DNA of 62,000 bases, taken from Tubiluchus corallicola. Lineage: Eukaryota; Priapulida; Priapulimorpha; Priapulimorphida; Tubiluchidae. Below are positions 36,213 to 48,800 of the stretch, piece by piece. Both the position numbers and the translations under genes were made by a program. Numbering within the stretch: the first letter of the stretch is position 1; each line of letters opens with the position of its first letter. Below the pieces are notes generated by a model. The model worked only from the letters and a program-made list of their open reading frames with translations. It searched no databases and had not been told where the DNA came from. Location of the stretch: contig JAQGDQ010000322.1 in the NCBI GenBank assembly GCA_030141605.1, positions 32,501-94,500 of the forward strand, read 5' to 3'.

Positions 36213-38040
36213 TAATGATTGGTGTTCTGTGTTAGTGATGTGGTCAAAGATTGATATCGAGTGGACAGGTTTTTTCAGTATTCATTGTCAAGTGGGTTAT
36301 TTCTCAATTTGTTAAGATAGCCAATTTGCACATTCCAAATAACCGGATTTTTTTTTGGTCTACAAAAAATACCAAATAAATTACTAGATTAAAAAAATAT
36401 TAAAAAATTAAACTATGAAAACAGCCCTTTTATTAGATCAATTTGTATATGCTTATGCGTGAATTTAATATTACATGACAACATAGCCATTCTTTGCCTT
36501 TTAATTCATTGCATTTAATGCGCTTCATTCACTCCATCATTTCATTCTGAAACTAGATGTTTCCACTTTCTTACCTCATCATGCTCCCCCTTTTTATTTA
36601 TTTTTTCTTTCGTGGGCCGTGAAAATCTGACAAACTCTGCTTTCTTGTTATTCCACGATGCATTTACATCGCGGCAAACGTGGGGTAAGGCATCTCTTAT
36701 TTCAGTGATATAGCAAGAAGTAAAATTAAAATTGTGCTACGTTCAGTGTGCTAAGGATGTTGTTATACATGACAAAAACATTTGAAAACGTGTTACGTGA
36801 AATGAATAAAATAGATAGATAGAAATTCATTTTTTACATAGATAATGAATAGGTCTTAAATAAAAACCGCATGTAAACAATGTTTCCATAATGATACATG
36901 TAGTTAGTGAAATTAAGAGTCAATTTAAAATACGTAAATTACACGCTAAAATTACACGTAGCAGAATCATCTGTTAAAATAATGAGAATGAATTACGATT
37001 AAATTTAACTGTTCGAAAATTCTTCAGTTACATCGAACAATATTACACACTAATAATGCCTTATAACTGTTATTGTTATAATGTAGCGGTAGATTTGTTT
37101 ATAATAATAGTAGAAGAATTGGTTATTGCTGGAAATTAATAAATTAAATTTTGTTATATCAGTGATTTGTTAGCAGATCAATTTTTGTTAGCAGCTGCTA
37201 GCACTTGCCTGCAATGCATGCCTGTCCGGTTTTATGCTTGACAAACAAATGGACCGTAGACTTGTAAATAAGTATTTCCTTGTTATTTAGTTTTTACTTT
37301 GGTCAGCTCAGTGGTGACTTTTCCACTAGAGAGTTACAAAATACGAATTTCTGGGTAACTCACCTGTGAAAAGCTTCACAGAACTTAAGTTTGCTGTGTC
37401 GTTCTCGTTCATGCTTAAAACTTTTAAAAGGACAATAATAATTATTATTCTCACAGAGCAATGCTAGACAATAACTAGAAAGAGAGAGGGGAAAAGAATG
37501 GGGAGTAACAGAAAAAGAGAGAGAAGAGTGAGTGACTGAATGAGTGAGGGAGAGAGAGAAAGAGAAAGAAAGTCAGTTTGCAATTGCTAGCTTTCATTCA
37601 AACAAAAATAGCTTTACAAACAGTACTAACTATGATTTAGATGTGTAATAATGGACGAGTTGGCCAATCGGTTATCAGCAAGCTAATTAATTGTCAGGTA
37701 ACTAGTTAACTTGTTTATTTTTGAATAATTAGTCAAACAGTGAGCCGTGTCGGACCTGTCAAGGCAACTCTGAACAAGTAGCCAGTTAGCCAATTCGTAG
37801 ACTAATTCATATAAGAACACGTATTGTGATTCGTTGAGCTTGATGAACCCTTCTGCATATATCTAACGTTTGAAAGATATTCATACTACATAAAAGAACC
37901 TTTTACAACCTAGTTTTTAATTTCGCCGCCAGCTTTAATTTTGTGGAAATCGACTCAAAGAATGCTATGGAAAATAAACTAACTGACAGAACATCTGACT
38001 TGAAGATCTTGCACATTGTCAAGTGCAGGTTTTGGAATTT
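36213..38040. other. Gene-free intergenic stretch
   Basis: AT-rich; a purine-rich GAGA tract near 37480-37570 is the only visible feature. Confidence 0.5.
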
Positions 38041-39205
38041 GATTCTTGCATGTTAAAATTTTTTATATTATATTAGTAGAATATATTATTGCAAGAGATG
38101 ATAATCAGTTTTGGAAAAAGTGCAAGTACATGGGCACTTTTCTAAACACCAAGGATGATATGAAAAGTAGAAATCAGCAATCAATGCATGCTTTTCTTCA
38201 GCACAAGAATGTATTAACTAGCAAGAAATCGAGTCTTAACATTAGACTTCGATTATTTAATGTTTACGTTACCAGCATATTTATGTACAACAGCGAAACT
38301 TGGGTTTAACTATTACACAGGAAAAGCAGATTGACACATTTCATAGACGTCGTCTAGAGTTTTAAAGATAAGATGGCCATAATCAAAAAATTAATGAAGA
38401 TTTGCATACCTGAACGAAAGAAATTTCTTGGAGTTCAAAAGTCAAGATCCGAAGGTTAAGATGGCTAGGATATCTTCTAAGATTGCCAAATCAAGCACCA
38501 GTAAGAATTGACTTAAAGTAAGCCTGAAAACCTTATCCTGTTAGCTGCAGATAGAAGCGGGCGGAATACTCTAATAAATGTTAGTGCCACTATGTCTATA
38601 ATAGATGGAATGAGATTTTGAAGAAGAAGAAGAAAACAGAAGAGTATAGCATAAAAAGGAATGTAGATCTTGCATGGAGAAAGTGCAAATATCTAGTAAC
38701 AGATAAAGATATATGAAGAAAAAAATCTTATCACTAGCTACATATTCCAAATTAAGAGTAAGAGGATCAGTCTAAAAACAAAATGAAGAATCTTTGCTGC
38801 ACTTGCGCAAACTGTGTTTCTGTACAACTGAGAAGCACAAGACAAATCAGAAATTGATACATTTTAAAGAAGAAGCTACATTCTAGGAATAAAATGGCCA
38901 AAGATAATATCAAACGAGGAAATGTATAATAAAGTAAAGGCAGAGGAACGGACAGTTCAAATCACAAGGAGAAGATTAAGATGGATAGGACATGTTATAC
39001 GACTACCATATGACAACCCGTTAAAATTAGCTTTCAAAGAAACACTGCAGAAGACAGCAAGCAGGACAGTTGCTGACTAACATCTTATCAACACACCATT
39101 AGATATAAAAAATACAAAGACATGGGAAGTTGAGTGTGACGGGGCAGCATGGTCTAAAGTGCTAGCAAGGGTCATGTCAGAGAACGTGCGACTCCACAGA
39201 TGATG
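38041..39205 (+). mobile_element. Two decayed LINE reverse-transcriptase C-terminal fragments in tandem
   Basis: 38110-38310 reads FWKKCKYMGTFLNTKDDMKS then SLNIRLRLFNVYVTSIFMYN and SETWV, the KYLGxxLxxxxDIxxR...YNSExW region of non-LTR reverse transcriptases. 38670-39060 repeats this region and ends RRRLRWIGHVIRLPYDNPLK. Both carry frameshifts and stops. Confidence 0.8.
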
Positions 39206-39793
39206 ATAATGATGGTGATGATGCATGTTGGCTCAGCTAGACCTAGTAAATTTTCTTTAATTCAAGCCAGTGTTTTATTTTCTTGGTTATAGACTTTTTT
39301 TTGTTCTTTTTTGTTATCATGAAAATGTTTTTTAGTGATATATTGATAATGGCCATATTTTTTTATTACAATTTATTGTGCAATCATCATAGTATAAACT
39401 AATAGTTACAAGTCTTTTTTGCCTCCAGATTTGTGTTCTTTTGTTTGGATTATTTGTTTAACTTTTTTCCTATTTTTGGTTTTTGTTCATTGACATTTAT
39501 TTATTATTGCTTTGTTTTGTTTTTTGTTTGTTCTTTTTCTTGCACTGCATCACCATTTTGCTATTGAATAAATTGTTTACTTTTATCAAACCTACCATTT
39601 GTACCTGAAAGGAGAGGAGACTAGATGACCCTTTGGTCCCTCCTTGTCTGGTCCATCATCATATATTACTGAACTGATGTTATTACTGTAAATGACACTA
39701 GAGGAAATAAAATGGTCCTTGTTCTATTCTCAACTTATGTGTTCTAGAGTCAATGACATTTCATATGTGGTGCATTCATAGGACTACAAAATA
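39206..39793. other. LANCL upstream region
   Basis: T-rich sequence; likely promoter/5' UTR of LANCL but no core element was recognised. Confidence 0.4.
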
Positions 39794-39871
39794 ATGACCA
39801 GCCGAGAATTTACAAATAATTTTGCAAGTTTCGATGAGAGAACTGTCCTCCTTGATTCAAGTGGAGAACAG
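39794..39871 (+). CDS. LANCL: LANCL exon 1 (start codon)
   Basis: Encodes MTSREFTNNFASFDERTVLL then DSSGEQ, with donor CAG|GTAATT. It leaves in phase 0 and joins exon 2 directly: DSSGEQ-IASAYADQIN aligns without gaps to human DAAGRLTPEFSQRL..., so no intervening exon is needed. Intron 1 is 3.1 kb and holds most transposon insertions of the gene. Confidence 0.8.
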
Positions 39872-42800
39872 GTAATTACCATTGAGAACATGAACGATGC
39901 AAAGTCTGTCTCAAACAACTTGTCTGAGACAGATTTTTGCTTGTTGGACAGTTGGTGGTTCAATAAATTATTTTGTTGCACACATATTTTTATCAATTTT
40001 TTGTGTTTAATTTTCGGTCTCCGATAATTTGAAACAAACTTGTCCTGGTACAATAGGTCAGACCAGATCAGACCAATAAAATGGAACTGTTTTCAATATT
40101 GTTTTGTTAATGCTTAATGAGGTTTTCCATGCCATATATTCCTTCAGATAAAAGTTGCCGTATGGGGGCATATTTTATCTGAGATGGTTATGCATCAGAT
40201 AGTTTGTTACCAACAGATTTTTTATTGTTTGCGACTAGTTTAATAACTCTAGTATCTACTTGCAATGGTAATTTATATACTTAGTAAAGTAAATGTAAAC
40301 TATTATATAATCATTAACATTATTTTGTCCATCAGCTTCCATTAAATCTGACTGGACTGGGGTTCACCAGTGGCAAATCTCCAAATAGGCCAATAGTTTG
40401 TGGCAAGTGCTACACTCTGAGGTCAGCTTCTAGAGCTTCTTACCATGCCTTCTTTGGCTGGTCAACAGATCTTGTCGTCACCACGAGGTCTATCCTGTTC
40501 TGCAGGTCAATAGTACTAATCCTGGCTTCTACCTCAAAGGTTATGACTTGATACCTTCTGACATTCAGTACATCATCTGCATTGTCCAACTTCTGGAGGT
40601 TTGAACGTCGCTTCTGAATCAGTACCCCGGACTTGCAATCATATTCCAAGCAACTCTGCACGCATGTAGCATACACCTTCCCTTTCATGTTCAGAGATGG
40701 TATACCTGACATCCAGATTAGAGAAATTCCTCTAAATTTTCTCCAACTTGCTCAAATCCTTACTGCTACTGCATTATTATTTGGGTAAAAATATGTTTAC
40801 AAGAGCACTCGGTCATTACATACAAAATACCAAAAAACAGATACATGTATAAATACAAGATGGTACGTTACACATTACAAAACATAAAAACAATATTATT
40901 GTTAGCTATATCCTCGAGAAAGTTAAATGTACTGGATCGATCATACATGTCTGTGTGTACTATCATGCATTAGTGATCCTCCGCATCAGGTTGTGGAATC
41001 TGCTATCACTACTTCTTATATTGGAATGTTGGAGCTAATCTGCTACACTTTCTGAGCCTAAGGCCGCGTTTCCACTGCGCCCGCACAGACACAGACTTTT
41101 CTGTAATGACTCACACGGAAAAAATTGAAACAACAGCCCACCTTTGAATACCATTGTTTTTATGTGTCTGTCATTTCCACTGCGTCGGCACAGAAACTCA
41201 CGTATACGCACAGATCCGCACTTTAATTGTTCGACCTTTTTTGTGTGGATGGACAAACTCATTTTTATAATGGAGGACGAACAAACCGTACATGCTGTGG
41301 AGATCACACCTGCTTTGTATGATAAAAGTAATCCCAAATACACAAACTGGGATTTTACAAGACAGCTGTGGGCCGAAGTTGCCTTTCAGCTTAATACTGA
41401 AGGTAGAATATTTGTAATTTTGTTATTACATTAACGTTTCTGTAAATTTAGGCTTGATTTTGTGATGCTATAGAGCATGCATTTTTTAAATTTGTAGTAT
41501 ATACATGCATCTATACTCTCTACTGCCACAATATTTCGACTTTGCCCTGAAAATTGCATTGCTTTGTTGTGCTGTTTCAGGGAGAAAATAATAAGCTTCA
41601 AAACACTGTTAGTTTTATAATAAAAGCCACTTTTTTATTTGAAGTGAATTCAACTAGTGAATAAAACGTGCGGACTGAAAAGTCTGTGTCTGTGCGGACG
41701 CAGTGGAAACGCGGCTTAATGGACACTATTTTCACTGGAAAGTTTTATCCTTGTGTAATATAGTCTCTGCGACAGAAAAGCACTCCTGAACCTGTTCTTC
41801 TCAAGGACCATCTCACTACTACCCTTGACATGTAGTCTAATCCACTAATGCAAATTACAGTTTCCACTTCCTTTCTAGGCGAAAACCAAACTGCATGTTG
41901 TCAATTAAGACATGAAATTCTCTCAAATCAAGAACAGATGCCAGTATCCTCATTCTACCACCATGTCTCTGTGTTCCTCACGGTTTTTTTGTCATTCCAT
42001 ATACAGCTTCAAGTCAAAGCTTCGCCAAGTAACTTCATATTCATGCCAAGAAGGAGTGACTGTAAAAGAGGGACCAGTGAGCTTCAATGTGGACACGTCG
42101 CAAACCTTCCATTGTTGCTTGTGAAGTTGTATGTCAGACCAGACGGTTTAGTCTAGTGGTAACGCATCTGCTTTCCGTCTGAGAGGTCGTGAGTTAGAAC
42201 CTAGCGGCCGGGTAATACCAAAGACTTTAAAAATAGTACCGCTGTTGCCCTGCCTGACGCGTGGTATTTAGGGTAAAAGTGGGGTAATAATAGTCTCTGT
42301 TATGTAGTTGTAGGGTGTTATTAACAGTCGGCGTTAATAGCTCTTTGAGCTAATGTTAATTGTGGACCCAAAAGCCGACTTTAAATAAAGATTATTATTA
42401 TTATTATGTAACATTGGATCACTGGCATGTACAACTGTGACTTTGACATTTAATTATCTATGCAATCATAGGGTATGCATGATGGATACCTGCTTAGACC
42501 TCATTGGGTATTGCATGATGCGCAATCTTGAAAGATTTCATTTTGAAGCAAACTTGACATAAATTTTTCCCTTCATCCATAACCCAATGTTACTTTCTAC
42601 ATCAATAAATTGTGTCAGTAACCTAACCAACTTGCAAATTTTATTAGCTTTAATTACTAGATAATTTTCGGCCGTTAAACCTTAATTGACTCATAAATAA
42701 TTACAGTGTTAAAATTTGTTGAAAAGGTTTTGCTTTATCACCTAATTAAAAATTTTAATAATAATTAAAGAACTTTTCAAATTGGCTAATAATTTTGGCT

Positions 42801-45800
42801 TGTGTGGCGTACAAATCTAAGTAATTTTTTGTGGGCTCCTTGAGTAATCTGAGTAACTACTGCATGGAGTACTTTTTGCTTTTTTACTAAAATGGTACTA
42901 AAATCGACATTTTTTTTGGTAAAAGTTCCATGCTTATCCAATGCTGTGCAAAATAAAATGTCGGCCATATTTGCATTTTCATATAAATTTCTCACATTTC
43001 TCTTTCAGATAGCAAGTGCATATGCAGATCAAATAAATACTCACATTGATGGATTAGTTCAGAAATGGCAACATGGAGTACAGCATGATATAGATAAAAA
43101 TGATACTACACTTTATACAGGAACTTCAGGTGAAGTATTTATAATAACTGATGAACTGAATGCCTGTACACAGCTTAGTACAATCGACCCTCGTTAAACC
43201 GGACCCCGTTAGCCCGGATATCGGATAAGACGGACGTCATCCGTGGTAAAGGAAACTGACCGATTTCCGACCGAGCCGGAGCGCTAAACACAACACGGCC
43301 TACCAACTCACCACGAGCCATTGACGGGCCGAAGCGGCTAGCGGTACCACCCTAAGATTCCCGCTAAAATTCCCATCGAAAGCACTCGCTAATTTCTTTA
43401 TCCTCACAGCTTAGCTATTTTAAAGTAATATACAGTATAGTATATTGTGCACAGTATATAGTGCAATGTATATAGGCCTTATTAAGGTGATTATTCCTGT
43501 ATAATATAGACCATATATAGGCATATCGGACAATCGGCTGAACCGGACCACCCACCCTCCCAATTAGTCCGGTTTAACTGTACATAGAAATGAAAAACTA
43601 AGTTTCATGCAGGTCTAACTTCAACTCTGTTTGCTGTGTCTTTGGATTCTTGGTCAGAAAACCTGCATTTTCTGTATTTACACTTTGCATTCTAGCAAAA
43701 ACATTAACCACTACTGTTACCTGTTAGCCAGAGTATTAGTGAAATACATGTGGTATATGAATGTGGGTTCCACCCCGTCTCAGTACAGTTGCAGCAAATA
43801 TGCCTTTTCCAGTTTTGTGGTCTGCATGCGCAGTTGCTGTAGGTCAAAGGTTAAGTGTACCAGCAGCAGCGCATCTTAATTGCAACAGTCACTTGACACG
43901 TGAGTAAAGCAAAGCCATCTGCCGTATCAGTTCAGCAACGTCAGTTGTTTTACGTGGACTTTAGTAATTATGCTAGTAATTTACTAGTAGGATCTTACTT
44001 GGGAAAAAGAAAAAGTGAACTAGGTAAGGTTCTGGCTAGCTGTTAAAACTATTACTAGTACAATAGCATGGGCTTCCAGGCTTAGTCAAGTGTACACAAG
44101 TGGCACAGTATATTGTAATATTATAAATATGTGGTATAAGCGAAATTAAATCTTGATCTTAATTATGCCCAAAATATGCCAATCTCAGTTTCTCCAAACA
44201 ATTAATTAAAATTGAACAGTTTAACCTTGGTGCTAAATAATGGTGGTGTTTAAACGGTGTTCCTGATTTACAGCTCCGAGATTGCTCATACATCTAAAAG
44301 AGAAAGAATTACTCATTAATCTCCTCCTGCAAAAGTCGTCCATGATACTAACTTCCTTATTTTTGAAGAAAAAATTCAGTTGCCATAGTAATAGAATTAA
44401 GTGGAGGCAAAATGTAAGCGATGCGAAATTTTGTTTGATAAGTTTTCTTGTATCATTTGTGGCCTCGTAGTTAGTGACAGTTTTACTTTGCAATCATCAT
44501 ATTATGAAATTCAATTCACACCATTCGAATCTATGATGCCAAGGAGCTGCTGTAGTATTGCTAAACTAAGGTCTTGGCCTCATAGATTTGAATGGCTTGA
44601 AATCATTTGATATTATCACTCTTGTGAAAGTCATGTATGAGGTTGAACACTTTGTAGAATAAAACACTATACTACATATCTGCACAAAACTGAAAACGTT
44701 TATTAGACTACATACACATATGTAGAATGACTGCTACACTGAACACTGAGGACCAGTGTCCTGCACTGATCACTGAGAGTTAGACAGTAAGTGACATGAG
44801 TATCACAACTAGCATGACCTCTGCACTGCATTGAGAGTGAGACAGAGAGTCACATAAGTAACACGACTGCACTGCACTGAGAGCGTGACAGAGAGTGACT
44901 AGAAGTGAAATCCAGCCAGTATATATAGGTAGAGGTAACTATGCAAACTTGGCTTCACAAAAACCATTACAGTAAAATAGGGAGAGATCCAGTGAGTATG
45001 CATATTCACTGGACCGAACAATTATACTAGGGGTGAGTTTGGCTAGTAAAATGTAAAGTGATTGGTCAATAGATGGCAGCACCTAAATATATACAGTTAC
45101 AATTTCCACAACTCTTACTAAATAGTTTTTCAATGTGATGCAAGGAATGTGTTTGTTCTGGTTTTTACCTTTTCTCCACTATGACCGTTTAGGAATCGCT
45201 CTGACGTTCTGGCACTTGTACAAGAAACGACACGAGGCTCATTACTTAACCAAAGCTGAACAAATTATTGCTGATTCTCTTAAACGAGTGAAAGGTAGGA
45301 TTAAGCTTTCATGTTAGTATTTTCTATAGTCATGCACCTGAACTATGGATAAGCCGCAATTCAAAATGTAGCCACTCCATTTCAACTTTGAAAAAAACTG
45401 TCAGAAAAGAAATATTTCAAAAGTATTGAGAGTAACACAGTTTGATAATGGTAATCACCTGCATTCTTTTTCCACAGTAATCTTAATAAAACGTGACTAT
45501 GCTCAACAGGTTACTGAACACTTTATAATCATGATCACAGTTTTTCTTAGTTCTCCCTCCATTTCATCTTTCATTCACTACTCCCCCCCCACTTTTATGT
45601 ATATATTATCATTATTTCAATTATTAATCACTTCTTTAAGATTTCCACGTACAGTTTGGCCTGTCAAGCTATGCTTTTAGGCTCAAACTGTATGCATCAA
45701 AATTATTCTGTAATGTAATTTGCACGTGTATATGCTGCATAAGAATCTCTTTTGTAATTTCTGGATAATATTGCATTTATATTTATTTCAGTGAAATTAT

Positions 45801-48800
45801 CTGTATTTTATTCTAACTGTTAGATGCAGAGTGGAAATAAATAAACTTATAAACTTAACTCACTTTTTATAGACCATGCAAAGCAAGACTTTGTGTCTTC
45901 ATATAACATCCTTTGGTAAGAGGCACAAAGGAGCGACAATCAAAACCAAAAAATTTATACGACAGTTGAGGGCATTACCTTCATTTGGGGGAGGGAGGGA
46001 CGAATTGCTGCAATAATTTTCTAAAGTTGCCATCTACCCCGCACTCAGCCTGCTCCTTGTTAAGTGATTTTAAATGTAAGTGTGTTAGATGGGAAGTTTC
46101 GCATTAAGTACTGCATGAAATACATGAGGTACTTCAGAGGAGAGCAAGAAGCCTGTCAGAAAGTCTGAAAGAAGTATTATTTATATTATTTTTTACATTT
46201 TACAATTATAATAATTATGCATAAATTAAGTATCTATTGATTTTCAATTCTGTATTTTATCGAAACACTATTAAACCTTGAGTGAGTAAATCAGTGAGTC
46301 AGTCAGTGATGTCTTGTTTATCAGCAGTTTATGGCCATGTCAACTTGCTTAGACACTGATTTTGCTGGAGTTACTTTATTTACTGATACCTGGCAGTGCC
46401 TATATATATATCAGTGGGTAAATCGGTGAGTTGTGTCATATAATCTTACATATACCATATAAGGTCATCTCTTGTTTGTTACACTCAGGTAAGAGAAATG
46501 CTTATTTATGTGGTGATGCTGGTCCTCTTACGGTCGGAGCTCTTATCTATCACGAGACTGGTAACAAATCAAATTGCAAAGACTGCATAGCCAGGTAATT
46601 TTTATTTGCTTTTATAGTAAAAAAATTGTTACTTTGTTCAACTTTAGAGTTGCAAAGTGGATTTCAAAGCAAAGTACCATGTGATTTAGTAGTACTATGT
46701 TTTTTGTGAGTGAGTCAATTTTACTAGCTACTGTTCTTTGCTGGGAGGCTAACCAAGTTGAAGGGTGACCAGTAGTGGTGTAGCTAATGGGCATTCAGTC
46801 CACTATTCCAGATTTTTTGAAAATTGGGGCTTTGTCAACAGTTTTTTAATTCACTTGAGCAGTTGTTGAACGCTCCTTTAATTAGCTGAAACAAATCAAG
46901 TTCTACCATTGTACAATGGACGAGGATAGATTGTCTGGGTTAGTTTTGCTCTCCATTGAAAGGGAGTTGGTTACTCAGGTGGATTATAATAAAGTTACAA
47001 ATTACTTTGTTAATATGAAGCCTAGATGAAAGAGACTGTTATCGTTCGTTCATGATACATTTTTCACAATGATTCATTTTGTTTTCATTTTAAATTTAAT
47101 TAAAATAATTAAGTAACACACGTTTTAACATGCTTTCTGATTTATGATGTTTTTCTAATTTCTTACTCATAATAATAAAAATACACGTTTTTATTATATT
47201 TTGAGATTTAAGAGCTTACTGTAAAAGTTTATTATGTTTTAATTTTAAATACAAAATACAGTAGCATCGCTCAATAGACTCACCTTGGTATAGAAGTGTT
47301 TTGAACCAAATAACCGACTTATTCAATTAGTCGAGGGGTGTAGCATAATACTACTATAGAAGAATGAGTCATGACTCATCACCTTAGTATGCATTGCAAA
47401 GACTTTAAATGAATTTTAGAAACGAATTCATGTCAAAATTCCTATGTGCAAATCTGACTATCACTAAAAATTACAAAAATTCATACAAGATCAGTGCTTC
47501 ATTTTTCACGAAGAAGTTGGTTTATGAAATTCTCATAATGATAAAAACTCTTGCTTTATACTGTACATATTCACTCAAAACACATAGTCACCTAGTGCTT
47601 GAGCTGCAGTTGGCGATGATCTTGTTTCCCCTGTGAAAAGCAGCGGGAACTTCAAAAGCAAACCGCTGGTCAAGTGATTAAATGTTTAACTTCCAGGAAC
47701 AATGAGGTTAATTGCAGCGGACAAGCGGGTGACAGATTCTAAGCAAAACCGCTACGCTAGCCATACATGATAAACTTACTGTACCTGCTTACAAACAAAT
47801 CTGTATCTAACATGACTGTTTCTACGTATGTTATAATGCACAAAATTGAGGTAAAGATGACATAAAAGTAGTGAAAGCTTTTTGGGCACACACAAGTGTC
47901 TTATTTTAAGTACGTGAAGTAAAAGTATTTATGTGGAGTTATTTGACTCAATTGCCGACAGTTTTTTGTACATATTAATAGGAGCGGCCCATACCAGACG
48001 CTTTTGAGTCAATTAGGCAACCGATTCTATTAACCGTGAGAGAACACTAAGCATTACATTTACTGATGATAAACGGGGAGATTTGTTTGTTAATTTCCAA
48101 TTCACAGTAAGACCAAAATTCGTCCAAAAATGGCCGAATACCAAACTATTAAAATTCATTAAAAGTTGTTTGCCTTGTCTTTTTGACATAATTACATTTA
48201 CATTTCATATCATTACATAATTACATAATCTGTTTTTTAGACTACATGCTATGTGTGAAGACGTATGTGACGATCGAGAGATACCAGATGAAGTACTCTA
48301 TGGAAGAGCTGGCTACTTGTGCGCTTTACTGTTGTTAAAAAGACACCTCGGCCATTCCGTTATTGAGCAATCTTCTATTGAAATGGTTTGAATACAACAT
48401 TATTAATACGGAAAATAATTTTCATCGTAGTCGATACATTCGGATGACAATAATTATGGAAAGGATAGGATATATTAGTAAGATGAAGAAACTTAAATAT
48501 CTTCCTCATCCTTGTATATATGGTCATTCATTCATTTCCGTTCTGGGGCTATATTAGTCTGTGCAACATATCCCAGGTTTTGACACGATTCACTGCAATA
48601 TTCTTTCATGTCAAGTGTATTTTGTACAATTTTGTACAATCATTATGTGTATTTTTCATCAAGTAGCGAGAAAGAATGGAGTATGGCATTGTTAAAGCAA
48701 AACAGGATGATGTTTCATATCCTACCGCATTTTGAAGTACGGTGAAATGTATACAGTTTAACACCTATAATAATGTCAAAGCATTTCTGATGGTTAAAAA

